Notes under the pieces: generated by a model
What the model was told of the DNA's origin: nothing
Database searches by the model: none
Seen by the model: the letters and a program-made list of their open reading frames with translations, nothing else
Assembly: GCF_000247695.1 (NCBI RefSeq)
Contig: NW_004624801.1
Coordinates: 3,965,401-4,029,400 of the forward strand
Reading direction: 5' to 3'
Length of the DNA stretch: 64,000 nt
Source of the DNA: Heterocephalus glaber
Lineage: Eukaryota; Chordata; Mammalia; Rodentia; Bathyergidae
Part shown: positions 42,595-53,140 of the stretch, in pieces
Numbering within the stretch: position 1 is the stretch's first letter
How the letters are laid out: each line of letters starts with the position of its first letter
Position numbers and translations under genes: made by a program

Positions 42595-42797
42595 ACCAGG
42601 CACAGTGGTACAGGCCTATAATCTCAGCTACTTGGGAGGCTGAGGCAGGAAACTCACAAATTCCAGCCCAACCTGGGCAGTTTGGACACAGCTTATCTCA
42701 AAACTTTAAAAATACATTTTAAAGCCTGGGGATAAAGTCCAGTAAGAGTGCAGTTATGGCAAGAGATCCTGAGTTCCATCCCCAGTATGGCAATTTA
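42595..42797 (+). mobile_element. B1-dID composite SINE
   Basis: The B1 half (CCAGGCACAGTGGTACAGG, AATCTCAGCTACTTGGGAGG) and the ID half (CCTGGGGATAAAGTCCAG, CCTGAGTTCCATCCCCAG) are in direct order with an A-rich linker. It is more diverged than the 33366 ID copy. Confidence 0.85.
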
Positions 42798-42799
42798 AA

Positions 42800-43430
42800 G
42801 AATAGTAAACTTAAACTTGGGTCTTGTTGCTCTGGTAGAGGGGTGGGGATAGGTTTGTAGTAGACACTGCTAAAAGGATGTGAGGAGAAGAGAAACTGCT
42901 TCTGGAAGTCTGGGGTCAGGTGGAGAGAGGGGCAGAGCCCCAAGGAGAGAACTGGGGGCAGAGGTCCTATCCAAGTGCAGGCCGTAGGGCCCACCCTCAC
43001 CTGAGATCTGATATGCAGTCTAACCCAGAATTATGGCAAGCATGCCATTCGTGCACCAGGAGCTGGCTGACACAGAACCATTTCCAGAACTTTGACCCAG
43101 GGGTGACAGACCTGAGTGTGAGCAGAGCCCCAAGCAGCCCCTGCTGCAGAGCCCAGTCCAACAGGGCCAGGCACAGCATTAAGGGGCACCTGCAGAGACA
43201 GTCCTCCAGGTCTGCTTGCAGCTGGCTATGTGGCTTCCAGGAAAGGGCTTGCATGTCCCAGGTCCCCAGTGTGCTCTAAGGGAACCACCAGGCACCAGGA
43301 GGATTAGCCAAAGGAAGAGTCCCATCCTAATCTCTGGAACTGGACGGGGAGCCTTATAGACCCAGAGCTGGGGACAGAAGGAAGCAGACACACACACACA
43401 CACAAAAGAGAAATTCAAAGGTTCTCATTA
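42800..43430. other. Unique non-coding stretch
   Basis: No gene is seen. A (CA)n run of about eight units lies at 43388-43404. Confidence 0.4.
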
Positions 43431-44010
43431 GTCAAGGGAAATTGGGATTAGGGAGAAAAAAAACAGCTACAAAGTAAATCCATTTAAAAGATGCAAAGAC
43501 ATAAATGCTTGATTGCAATTTTATATTTAAAAAGAAATGACAAATTATGAAACAATTTGTTTTAGCTTACATTTAACAAAAGCAGGCTGTGAATGCAACT
43601 GTTTTTTAATTCTTTGAATGAACAAAGAATAAAGCGTTGATTTGAAGGGCCTAATTTTTCTGACAAGATTGTCTGATAGCGCTGTACAACAGCCTTGATT
43701 TCGCGTTTGACTTTTGCAGCACAATCATAAAAAGGACATTTTTGCCAAAAAAAAAAAATATTTGAAGGCATCATCAATTTTCCCCAATGGCCTGTCTTAA
43801 TCCTCTAAAATTCCAATCTCTCTCTTTTGAAGCGCCTGTCATTTCATCAGCCGGGTAAATTTTCCCTTCTGTAATTGTTACTGGCTGAAGACGCCTCTGT
43901 AGCCTCATTTGCCAGTAGCCTTGCATGTGATTCAAGTAATTCTCCATAGTCACTTTGATCAACCTCAGAAAATTTTGCATCTTTTGCAAGATCTGAAATT
44001 GTCTCACATA
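43430..44010. promoter_or_regulatory. Strong candidate conserved non-coding element
   Basis: Nearly 600 bp of AT-rich, repeat-free sequence carries dense short motifs: ATGCAAAGACATAAATGC, GAATGAACAAAGAATAAAG (SOX-like ACAAAG), TTGATTTGAAGGGCCTAAT, TTTGATCAACCTCAG and CCTTGCATGTGATTCAAG. CpG-containing words (GTTGATTTCG..CGCG region, AAGCGCC, AGCCGGG) survive in otherwise AT-rich DNA, as in constrained elements. Minus-strand frames cross it without a domain. Part of it recurs at 44615. Confidence 0.55.
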
Positions 44011-44261
44011 CTTCAGAGAGTTGACAACATGTGGCTAACAGGAACAGACTGACCCATGGCTATGATGATGAGGAATGGGAAAACACACTGATGTGAGGAG
44101 GCATGAGGCCTGTGGGAGTCATGACAGGGTTCTAACAGGTCAGCTCATGGTGGGATAGTTTGGTGTTAGGACAACATTTGCATTGTTATGTGACCATGCA
44201 ACTTCCAGGACTCAGGTCATAAAATATGGAAGGTGAGGAGCTCTGTGTATGATGAAGAGAC

Positions 44262-44605
44262 ATTAACCACAATATGTAAAGAGCTTATATAAAGCAACGA
44301 GGAAAAATGGGCACAAACAAAAGCCTTTTATGAAAAACACAAAAGGCTGATAACCATAGGGGGAGACTTTCAGCTTCACTGTAAACAAATGCACAACAAA
44401 GCAACATTTTACCATCAAATGAATGTTTTTAAATTATAATTCTCAATGCTGCAAAGGCTGTGCAGAACTGGGCCTTCCTTCCTCGCTGCTCAGAGGTGTA
44501 AATTGGTACAGGCTTTCCAGAAAACAAATGCAAAGCTGTATCCAGCCTTCAAATCATTTCAGCTGCATCATATTTTTTTATACAGTCCCATGTTGCCTGG
44601 GCAGA
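44262..44605 (+). mobile_element. Old LINE-1-type fragment (L1M/HAL1-like)
   Basis: AAGAGCTTATATAAAGCAAC, GAGGAAAAATGGGCACAAAC, TTTATGAAAAACACAAAAGG, AACATTTTACCATCAAATGA and GTGTAAATTGGTACAGGC follow the order of an old L1 ORF2 3' region: 'aaaaatgggcaaa', 'atgaaaaaatgctc', then 'gtaaattggtaca'. It is heavily decayed. Confidence 0.55.
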
Positions 44606-44614
44606 TCCTCACAG

Positions 44615-44735
44615 CATTCTTAAAATGAACAAAGACTAAATCAAATGTTGATTTTGAGGGCGTAATTTTTCTGGGGGGAAAAAATTCTGTCTAGTGGCAC
44701 AAAACAATATCCTTCACTTTGAGTGAAGTTAATTG
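44615..44735. repeat. Diverged second copy of the 43.6-kb element
   Basis: ATTCTTAAAATGAACAAAGA, then CTAAATCAAATGTTGATTTT, then GAGGGCGTAATTTTTCTG aligns in order with 43609-43665 (ATTCTTTGAATGAACAAAGA, TTGATTTGAAGGGCC, CTAATTTTTCTG). Weaker similarity continues for about 60 bp. The orientation is the same and the copies lie about 1 kb apart. Confidence 0.65.
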
Positions 44736-45029
44736 CTTTTCAGCTCTCTCAAAAGTTTGATCTCTCACTCGGAGGCCACTTTGTGCAGGAAATAAAGACT
44801 TTCCTCTCTGGAGGGACCCATAGGAAGGGGCATGAAGCAGAGCATGCCACCTCCAGGAGCCAACACCAAATGTCAGGCAGCTGCTGTCTCAGCCACCGGG
44901 CTCATACCTGCAGCGAACTCGAACTGCTGCCCCCTCCAGGTCTGTGTGTCCCTCCCAGACCCTGAGAATCTGGACAGTGAGTTCCAGTGGACAGCTGTCT
45001 GCCAACATGTGCACAGTGGGTATCTCTAG

Positions 45030-45150
45030 GCAGAGAGGGTAGGGAGTCTGTAAACTTTCTTCTTTTAATTTTCTGTGGATTTATACCTTTCTACAATGAG
45101 CAGGCATCACATTTACAATCATAAAAGGAAACTTTACTTTTAAAAGAGAC
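45030..45150 (+). mobile_element. Old LINE-1-type 3' end fragment
   Basis: TTTTAATTTTCTGTGGATTT, CTACAATGAGCAGGCATCAC and TTTACAATCATAAAAGG resemble the 3' end of old L1 or HAL1 copies. It may be the continuation of the 44262 fragment. Confidence 0.4.
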
Positions 45151-45905
45151 AAAAAGGGGAATGGGATGAACAAAGCACAAAAATAGAACAGGAAGGAGAG
45201 GTATAGAGAAAATATTAGGACAATTCTAAGGTTGGAACCTTCAGTAGCATGTGGGCTGGGTGGAATCAGACAGTGAGGGTCCAAAATTATTTGCATCAAA
45301 AGAGCATTTATTCCTGCAGGTAGTGAGGAACCAGGTAGCCTGAGAAGGCCATCCCTTGCAGAGCACAGTGGGAAAATAGCAAGTTCTTTGGAGAAAGGAC
45401 TGAGTTGCTGAATCAACCCTTACCTGAGGCATATTTACCGCTGGACTTTGCAGATACATGGGCCAATAAATTCCTTTTATTTTTTAGGGCACTTTGAGTC
45501 AAATTTTCCATTATTAGTAACGGAAAGTATTACAACTGGTAGAATTTCAAAGGGAATGTGGCTTGGAATCAGATGTTAAGGTAGACCTGTCATTTTCTAT
45601 ATGGGTTAAAATAATAGAGCAAATCTCTTTAAGCCCCAAATAATTCACAGAGCCTTCATCTTGCTGTGGATGGAATGGGATGCGTGTGGTCTCTCTCACA
45701 GGCATAAGGACAGGTGTTTTCTGGGTGTAATAAGACTCTCAGATGAGTAAGCCCTCCTTGTAGGCCCAGAACAGTTTGTCTGGCTGCAGGACTGCACTGC
45801 CTGTGCAGGTCAAGTCTGTAGGGAAGTATGCGACAAGAAAAGCAAGGCTGGCCATGAGGCACCTTGCCTGTTCTAGTGTGTGTAGGAGAGATGGGAGAAG
45901 TTGGA
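45150..45905. other. Unique non-coding stretch
   Basis: No gene is recognised. TTTTCCATTATTAGTAACGG near 45507 is a small AT-rich patch. Confidence 0.4.
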
Positions 45906-45909
45906 ACAG

Positions 45910-46060
45910 TACAGATTCTGATTCAGCGTATCTTGGGTGGGGCCCCATCCTCTGCATTTTTAGCAAGTTCCCAGGGGACACCAGGAGCCAGACTTAGGTC
46001 TAGGAACACCTCCCACCCAGCCCATCCCCCATGGCTGCACACATCTGAGAATCACGTTTA
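45910..46060 (+). mobile_element. MER5A hAT MITE fragment
   Basis: TCTGATTCAGCGTATCTTGG, GTGGGGCCCCATCCTCTGCA and TTTTTAGCAAGTTCCCAGGG are the middle and right part of MER5A in sense orientation. Confidence 0.7.
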
Positions 46061-46225
46061 AGAAATCAGGCTCTGGTGTCAGGGATTCCCTCCCCATTGG
46101 CCTCTCTATTCCTTGGGTTCCTCCCATGTGAGTACAGGGTAGTGATAGTTCCAACCTGCTGGGATTGCTAGGATGAGGACTCAGTATGGCGCCAGGCGTA
46201 AAGTATGTGCTCAGTGAATAGGAGC
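46060..46225 (+). mobile_element. Probable MIR SINE remnant
   Basis: GGCTCTGGTGTCAGGGATTC and, further on, AGTGATAGTTCCAACCTGCT, GGGATTGCTAGGATGAGGAC and TAAAGTATGTGCTCAGTGAA keep the MIR body and tail order. Confidence 0.5.
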
Positions 46226-46227
46226 CA

Positions 46228-46400
46228 TGTCTTTTTATTACAACGCAGCAAAATGCCCTCGTGGTCTAGGATTGGAGTAAAGTTACAAGTAAACCCACTT
46301 TGTACTTTGTTAGCCAAGAATAAATGAAATGCATTAAAAATCTCTTTGGGACCCTTCAAAGAACATCAAAGGTGATTTCATTCATCCTGTAGCCAAATGT
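46228..46400. promoter_or_regulatory. Candidate conserved non-coding element
   Basis: CTTTTTATTACAACGCAGCA, AAAGTTACAAGTAAACCCAC, TTAGCCAAGAATAAATGAAA and AACATCAAAGGTGATTTCAT (TCF-like ATCAAAGG) form a repeat-free AT-rich block. Confidence 0.4.
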
Positions 46401-46860
46401 GGGAATTCTAACTCTCTTGTTTCCACACTGCTGGTGCCCTAGGCTTCCTCATCCCCCCTCTGGTTCAACAACCTATGTCAAGCTTCCGTTAGCACCCCTG
46501 GCTTGCTTCTTGGCTTGGCCTTTGTTTTGCTTTGTTGGGGCATGGAAGGGTTCAATTGTACTCTGTATCTTTGCCTAGTCCCCAAATTCTGCGCAACCAG
46601 GAGCACCTGAACTGACTGTGTCCATGGCTCTCTTTTTGTTAAGAATGGAAAAAGGGAATGCCAGGAGATGCAATCAGAAAGGGAATTTTTAGACAACATA
46701 ACATACATTCAAGAGCCAAGTCAGCCTGATGAAGAGCTGAACTAGGCTCAGGCCCCAGGTTCTCTTCCTCTCCTGGTTCTGCCTCCCCTGGACTGATAAC
46801 ATTTTCTAGTTCCAGAAGCTGCTCCACCCCAGAAGGAAAGCACCTGCCACCCTAGGAATT
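46400..46860. other. Unique non-coding stretch
   Basis: No gene or repeat is recognised. Confidence 0.4.
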
Positions 46861-47050
46861 CAACTCAAAGGCCCAGAATTGAGGCTCCTTGGCTCTAATT
46901 GGCTCATTTTGGTCATGTGTCCACCCCTGAACCAATCCTATCAACCAGAGAGTGGGAACCGCTCATTGGTTTAGCCCGGGTCATGTGCCCTGACTAGGGG
47001 TGGAGCCAGCTTCAGCAGAACTGCAGGTCAGAGGGTAGAGAGGGGACTTG
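46860..47050. mobile_element. Old interspersed repeat, family not named
   Basis: The motif pair 'ATTGGCT..GGTCATGTG' and 'CCAATC' appears twice: CTAATTGGCTCATTTTGGTC with ACCAATCCTATC, then CTCATTGGTTTAGCCCGGGT with CATGTGCCC. I recognise this layout from a common mammalian repeat but cannot name it. The 9710 block may be another part of the same family. Confidence 0.4.
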
Positions 47051-47299
47051 TTATAAGAATGTGGCATTGATATTATTAAAAGGAGAATGAACAAGATGCT
47101 GAATGAGAAGAACCACACACACTTAATCCACTGTTCTGGGAAGTCCTTTCTCCATGGAAGGGCGGGAAAGATGTATGAAAACCCTGCAGACTGCCAGGAA
47201 GGAAATGTCAGTGGGCTGAGAGGTCCTGGCTGCGCTGGGCATGGACTCACTGGAGGTTGATATAGGAATATAGTTTCCACATCTCAGGCTGTCAGTATA

Positions 47300-47660
47300 C
47301 AGTTCATACACCACATAGCACTGGAGTACTTTCAACATGCCACTGCCTGCTCAAAACCTGCCATGGGGATGGGGTGTGGCTCAGTGACAGAGTGTTTGCC
47401 TGGCATACATGAGGCTCTGGGGTCCATGCCCAGCACTGGAGGGAAAAGCTTCTCTACCTGACATTCAAAATTCTCCATGACCTCACCCCAACCTGCCCAG
47501 ACTACATGCACTCCCAGCATACACTGTATCCTGTGCATATATCCTGGAGTCCTTTTTCCTGACACCCAGCATGGCTATTCTTATTTCTACATTTCTGTTC
47601 CATAGCCCCAAAGCCTAGAAGTTTCTTTTGTCAACCTCTCCAAATCTTGGCAGAAAGAGC
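47300..47660 (+). mobile_element. LINE-2 remnant split by an ID SINE
   Basis: TGCTCAAAACCTGCCAT precedes the SINE. ACATTCAAAATTCTCCATGA, CCTCACCCCAACCTGCCCAG and ACTCCCAGCATACACTGTA follow it in L2 sense order. Confidence 0.6.
47364..47448 (+). mobile_element. ID SINE, older copy
   Basis: GGGGATGGGGTGTGGCTCAG, TGACAGAGTGTTTGCCTGGC and GGTCCATGCCCAGCACTGG are the ID body. There is no clean A tail or clear duplication. Confidence 0.75.
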
Positions 47661-47689
47661 TCTGGAGGAGGAAGCAGCAAGCTCATTTT

Positions 47690-47832
47690 CATCTTGACTC
47701 ACACAACTTGTGCACCCTTGTACCAATCGCTCAGCTGAGCAGATCGCAGTTTCCTCATTGGTTGGCACAGTTGGCAACCAGCTTCTGCCTGTCCAGGTCA
47801 CAGAAGTGGTTGTGAGAACCAGTAGAGATGAA
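47690..47832 (+). mobile_element. MIR SINE remnant
   Basis: TTGTGCACCCTTGTACCAAT, CAGTTTCCTCATTGGTTGGC and GTGGTTGTGAGAACCAGTAG keep the MIR core and tail. Confidence 0.55.
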
Positions 47833-48095
47833 GCATGGGAAAGGCTTTCAAAAGATACTTGCCAGTGATAAGAGCCATCTTTTCTGAAAGACCAAGCCCA
47901 AGTTATTCCCCCAACTATGGGCTTCTTTGGTGTCCTCAGTGTCCCTGGGTCTCATACCTGCTGGCCTCCTGGTCTCCACTCAGAGCTGAGACTGAAAACA
48001 CTACGGGATTGAAGGGATCTACACCCCACAAGACACCATATAGAGTCCTTTCAGCTCTAGGCTCTCAAGATGCTGCAGATGCAGAGAGGAACCAA
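47832..48095. other. Unique non-coding stretch
   Basis: No feature is identified. Confidence 0.4.
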
Positions 48096-48097
48096 GT

Positions 48098-48490
48098 GCC
48101 CGTTAAGCTTAATTGTCACGTTGATTGGATTAAGACACTGGAGAAGTGATTAGATTGTGGTCATGTTGTACTCCTAAGTAAATTAATTCACTGATGTTCA
48201 TAGCCAAGCACACTGTTAGGAGGTGGAGCCCAGTTAAAGGAGGCGGGTAACTGCAGGAGAGGGCGTGTCTTTGGACTGTATATCTATAGCTGATGCTCTT
48301 CTCCTGGCTCTGCTTCCTGTCTGCCATGAAGTGAGCAGCTTTGCTCCACCACATCCTTCTGCTGTGGCGTCTGCCTTGGAGCCAACTTACCGTGGACTAA
48401 ACTCTCTGAAACTGTGAGCTAAATTAAATCTCTCCTCCTTTATACTGTGGATGGCAGATAGGTTGTCCAAGCAATGGAAAGCTGATGATT
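48098..48490 (+). mobile_element. MaLR-type LTR
   Basis: GTTAAGCTTAATTGTCACGT opens the element. TAGGAGGTGGAGCCCAGTTA, GAAGTGAGCAGCTTTGCTCC and GTGAGCTAAATTAAATCTCT lead into its polyadenylation region. The sense family is the same type as at 676. Confidence 0.75.
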
Positions 48491-48636
48491 CAAGCTGCTT
48501 CTGAGCTTCCCTTCTCTGACTAGAGTGGAGCTATCCTAGTAGTTGGCTGCCACACACCCCTTGCAAGAGAGTATCCAGACATGGAGGAAACAGACCTTTG
48601 ATGTCATGACATTCCAAGAAAACTGCATGAAGGGCT

Positions 48637-49022
48637 ATTGTGAGCCACTTCAGGCTGCATAACAAAATATTGTAGACTGGAGGACTTACATAACAAATCT
48701 GTATGTCCCCCTAGTTCTGGATGCTGAAAGCTGAGACTCAGGGACACTGGGAAACCAGGAGCCAGCATGCTGGGCTCTGAGGAGGCCTCTCTTCCTGGTT
48801 TGTATGAGGCTGCCTTCTAGCTGTGTCCTCCTATGGCAGAGAGAAGGCCAGCAAACTCTCTGGTGTCTCTTATAAAGACATCAACCCTATCATACAGGCT
48901 CTGTCCTCATGACCACATGGAAGCCTAAATACTTCCTCAATGTCCTGTCTTCAGATACCATCACAATGGGGGTTAGGGCTTCAATATGATGGGGGCAGGG
49001 CCAAATAATTAATATAAAACAC
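48637..49022 (-). mobile_element. MST/MLT1-type MaLR LTR, antisense
   Basis: GGCTGCATAACAAAATATTG, TAGACTGGAGGACTTACATA, GGCCTCTCTTCCTGGTTTG, TAGCTGTGTCCTCCTATGGC and GGGGGTTAGGGCTTCAATAT are unmistakable for the reverse complement of this LTR class. The 5' and 3' ends are nearly complete. Confidence 0.85.
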
Positions 49023-49024
49023 AA

Positions 49025-49740
49025 GCTTTGTCAGAATCTTCCATACCTTCCACTGAAGCCCTAACCCTCTGCCTCTACCCCTACCCATGGCTATTCAGAG
49101 TTGCTCCTTATAGACTACTCCAACGTACGTGCAAAATAAACCTTGTCTTTGATCCTGCTAATCTGTCTATTATTAGTTAGTTTACAGGCCCTTGGCTGCT
49201 CACACCTGAATTGGTAAGGTAAAATCAAGCATTGTAAGGTCACAAAAATATATTTCTCATTTCCTTCATACTCCTGAAAGGACACAAACAGAAATGTGAA
49301 TCTTCCAGTGAGGGCAGGTTGACCCCTTGTTTTGGGGCCTCTGGGTTTTACAAAGACAGCACCCTCTGTCAGTGTTAACAAGAAGACAGTAGGAGGCCAC
49401 AGTTTTTAGATAGAGAGAATAAATAATCTACACGTCAATGACAATGTCCTCTGACATTGTGATTTCTCTAAAGTGATAATAAAATTTCTTCTCCCAAGGG
49501 GACTCAGAAGATTAGGGGCCTGGACTCCAGGGAAGAAAGACCGAGAGACCCAGCTTGGCCGGACACTCCTGGGGAGGTGAGTAGTCAGCCAGGCCTGTAC
49601 CAGGCAGTATCAGCTAGAGCTGGTTTCCACTGGTATATGAGGGATGCTTGTGAAATTTCAGAAATTTGGGGCACATGGGAGATTTAAACTGGCCACAGTG
49701 GGAGCATTCGCACCATGGAAATGGACAAATGTTAGAAACC
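49025..49740. other. Unique non-coding stretch
   Basis: No gene is recognised. AAGTGATAATAAAATTTCTT near 49472 is a short AT-rich patch. Confidence 0.4.
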
Positions 49741-49741
49741 T

Positions 49742-49830
49742 AGCTGGGCATAGTGGCACATGCTTATCATTTGAGCACTCTGGGAGGCTGAAGCAGGAGA
49801 ATCAAAATCTTGATTGAGGCCTGGCTTACC
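49742..49830 (+). mobile_element. Truncated B1 SINE
   Basis: AGCTGGGCATAGTGGCACAT and GAGCACTCTGGGAGGCTGAA are the B1 5' half. The remainder and any ID half are missing. Confidence 0.75.
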
Positions 49831-50077
49831 ACTCACTTCCCACCAGAATGTCCCATCCCAAGCTGGGAATCTAGGTCTCTCTCCCAAGGTTGGGGCCCAA
49901 GGGGAGTAGAGTGAGAAAGGGAGTCCATAGACCCTGGGAGCAAGCAGGATCCTTGCGCCTTCTTTTCTGACTTATAATTCCCTCTGCCTTCCCTAAGAAG
50001 AGAGTGCCCAGTGGTGTGATGCAAAGTGCTTGACAACTGCTGCTCTGGAAGGAGGAGGGGAAGCTCTGATTTGTACC
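49830..50077. other. Unique non-coding stretch
   Basis: No feature is identified. Confidence 0.35.
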
Positions 50078-50208
50078 TTTTTTTTTTTCTTATTATACTG
50101 GAGATTGAACCCAGGGTCTTTGCACTGAGCTACAACCTCAGCCCTATTTTTATTTTTGTATTGAGATAGTTTCTTGCTAAGAAGCCCAAGCTGGGCTTGA
50201 ACTTGTGC
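50078..50208 (-). mobile_element. 5'-truncated B1-dID SINE
   Basis: The ID half is complete (GGAGATTGAACCCAGGGTCT, TGAGCTACAACCTCAGCCC). The B1 half is cut after CAAGCTGGGCTTGAACTTGT. It carries a T10 tail on the plus strand. Confidence 0.8.
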
Positions 50209-50209
50209 C

Positions 50210-52200
50210 TGTGTTATACTTGGGTCAAAACTGCCCAGAGAACAAGCAGGCACAGCATCCTGAGAAGCCCAAGGGGCAGGGCAAGCTCTAATAACCAGCA
50301 GGGAGGACCTGATTGGGAAACAGGTAAGCCTTCCTCAGGGGTTCCTAGTGCTCCTTGGGGTGAAGAATCCATAACTGATCAGGTTTCCTAGGGCCAAATG
50401 GGGACAGGGACACTAGAGTTACCTGGGAAGGAGGGGTGACAAATGCTAAGCTACAAGTGGTTTGCGTGGGCTGTTAGAAAGTTCTCTGCGTGATCTGGAT
50501 CCTTCGGTCACCCCAATCCATGCTTACTGCCTAAATCATGGCGGTTTGCTGGAAATCATCCGGTAGCATGCATCCGTAGGCACGTGGAGCAACTTGGGCA
50601 TCCTCTGGATAGCTCAGTGTGGCTACTGGAGAGTGTGTTTTGGGCTGAGCTCCTCTGGTGCCCATGTGGAAGTCCACACAGAGAGCTAAACATTTTTCAC
50701 CATAGCCAGAAACGGCCACCACTTTGGCTGTCTCCCTTCACCACATCCACCAACTGGTCAAAGTAGAGCAAGAGGAACCAAGAAGTTGAGAGACCTGGGA
50801 GAGCAAAACCATTAGTTTAATGAAGTGATCTTGCCCCTCCCTTCAGTGCTATGCAATGAATAGATTTGCAATCACCATCTCAAGGGTACATGAAATGGTG
50901 CATGACTTTATTTTGTTTAAGTTAAATTCAATCTGACTTCAAGCCCAATCCCATGAGGAGAGGAAGTAACACAATCTTGTTGACTGCTGGGGCTCTCTCC
51001 CTGATACCTCCCTCCCCAGGGTCATATGAAGGAGACAGCGGTCCTTGCAGAATAAAACTTTCGGGCAGGCTGTGGTCTACATCAGTCCCCTGAAAGCCAG
51101 CAGCTCTCCAGCACCTGGGCTCTGTTGAGGTGGGAGCCCTCGTCCTGCCCGCCCCCACTTCCCATGGCCCCCATCCACAGGGCACTCAAAGGAGCTGGCT
51201 GCAGATCCTTAAGAGCCTCCAATGTCCTCAGGCCTCCTCAGGGACAGTCTTCCTTCTTTGCTGCTTCTGTCCTGTCCTGCAAAGCCTCAGCTCTCTCTCT
51301 CTCCCTATGCTGGGCTACCAGGACCATGTCCTCTGTGGGCAGCAAAGGAAAGAGCACACAGATTAATAGTATCCCAATTCATTACCGTGTCGTGGGATGG
51401 GGAAAGAAATGAAGGCAGTAGGAGGTTATGGGGAAGGGAGATGGGACCCCATATACAGCACGAAGGATGGGCCCAGCAGCTGTGATGGGGACCACAGGTG
51501 CAGCCAGCCCTTGCCGTGATGGCTGAGAAATTTCACTGCAGTTGACAAAGGAGCAATGGCCCCAACAGGGCGGCTGCTGCAGCATCTTCCTCCTCAAGAT
51601 GTGCAGACTCAGCTTTCCAAGGGCTGGTGCCCTCCTCAGAGCCCTGGGCCCCTCCCAGGCCCAGTCTGAACTGTCAGATCACCCTGAGATGCCAAGTCTT
51701 CCCTCTCCTCTCTCCTCCCTGCACCACCCCACCCTGCCTCCTCCCACCCTCTCTCTTAAAGGCCCCCTGCACCCTCCAGCCCACCCACATGCCCTCCACA
51801 GCTCCTATCTGCTCATGCACAATCGAACCCTAAGACACTTGCACTGGAGAGGGGAGAAAGGAAGCGGGCAGCTACGGCCTTGTTGTAGCCAGCGTCACGT
51901 GGGCGTCTACAAGACTGTCGCCTGCTCAAGGATGGCGGTCATCACGGTTAGCACTTCTCACCCACTGCACGGTCCGCCCTCGCCTTCCCAGCATCCCAGC
52001 GGTAGATGTCAAGGGAGCAGGATGCAATGTCTGGTGACATCTTCAGCGTCAAGTTCAGTGCTCAGGATGCCTCAGTTCTCAGCTTGAGAAATTCATGGCA
52101 GCTCAGACTTCCCCCAAGTCAGCTCCATGGCTGAGCCCTATCTCTGCTCAAAGACCCTGGCCATGGATGTAAGAAAACCATCGACCTTCCCCAGTCCTCT
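50210..52200. other. Long unique non-coding stretch with a possible element at 50.83-50.94 kb
   Basis: No gene is recognised in about 2 kb. The patch at 50830-50945 (ATAGATTTGCAATCACCATC, TTTATTTTGTTTAAGTTAAA) is AT-rich and may be conserved. A 181-codon plus-strand frame (51542-52087) is serine- and proline-rich with no domain. Confidence 0.4.
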
Positions 52201-52204
52201 TCCC

Positions 52205-52402
52205 CCAGCAACAATAACAATAATAACTGCTATTAACTGAGTGTCCGCTGCGATCGATCGATTCCTCAGCGCCACCCTGAGACAGGTGCAACCCCTTAAG
52301 GAGGGAGGGATGTCCAGAGAAATCACTTAGGAAAATCAGCAAGGTCAGAAGCCTGGAACAGAGGGAGATTGCAACTTTGTTACTCAGCCTGGGGCCCTGA
52401 GT
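52205..52402 (-). mobile_element. MIR SINE remnant
   Basis: AATAATAACTGCTATTAACTGAG, ACCCTGAGACAGGTGCAAC and AAGGTCAGAAGCCTGGAACAG follow antisense MIR order. Confidence 0.45.
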
Positions 52403-53055
52403 AATTAGTCTCGAGTCACACACAGCTCAGACTCACTCAGACTGGAGGAAGCCAACAGTGCCCGGAAGGGTAAGTTTTAAGGGGCCGAAAGACACTGAAA
52501 AGCACCTAGAGGGGGGAGCAGGCTGGAAAGCCGGGGGTGGGCAAGGGGTACAGGTGGTGTGCAGCATACAGCATCCACAACCACCCCTGAGAGCCAGTAC
52601 CGCCAGCTTTGCCTCTCCATGCACTGGGGCAGTGCTATTCACACTTGAGCAGCTCCCAAAGCCAGGCATGGCGTGTGTGTGTTATTCAGATATTCATATT
52701 CATATTCTGCAGGTCTGGGGCATGAGGACCTGCAGTTGTAATAACAGTCAGGTGACCTGTATGCCATTGGTCCACGACCACATATTCAGAAGCAAGGTTT
52801 GAGTGTTGCTCCCATCTCGAGGTGGTTAAACTGCCACACTGAGTGGAGCAGGGGGTCTCTACTTTGTCCAAGTCCCTTCCTGGGCTCTCAGGAGGGGCTG
52901 CAGATCCCCGATGTCTGTGTGCCCTCTGGTGAGGACCCACATGCCCCTGCTAGCTGCCTGCGTGCAGATGGACCTTGCAACACTTCACACCGCAATTGCT
53001 GGCACCAGAGCAGCTTAGGGAATCAGAAGGACTGAGGGAAGTAATATCCTCACAG
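52402..53055. other. Unique non-coding stretch
   Basis: No gene is seen. ATATTCATATTCATATTCTG at 52689 is a short simple repeat. Confidence 0.4.
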
Positions 53056-53057
53056 CC

Positions 53058-53140
53058 CAAGGGGTGTAAATAATGAAAGTGGGATCCATAAGTAATTACT
53101 TTTTAATTAATTAGGAATGATGAATAGCAAAGACCCAGCA
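53058..53140. promoter_or_regulatory. Candidate conserved non-coding element
   Basis: AGTAATTACTTTTTAATTAA and the following TTAGGAATGATGAATAGC cluster three overlapping TAATTA-type homeodomain cores within 40 bp. Confidence 0.45.
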
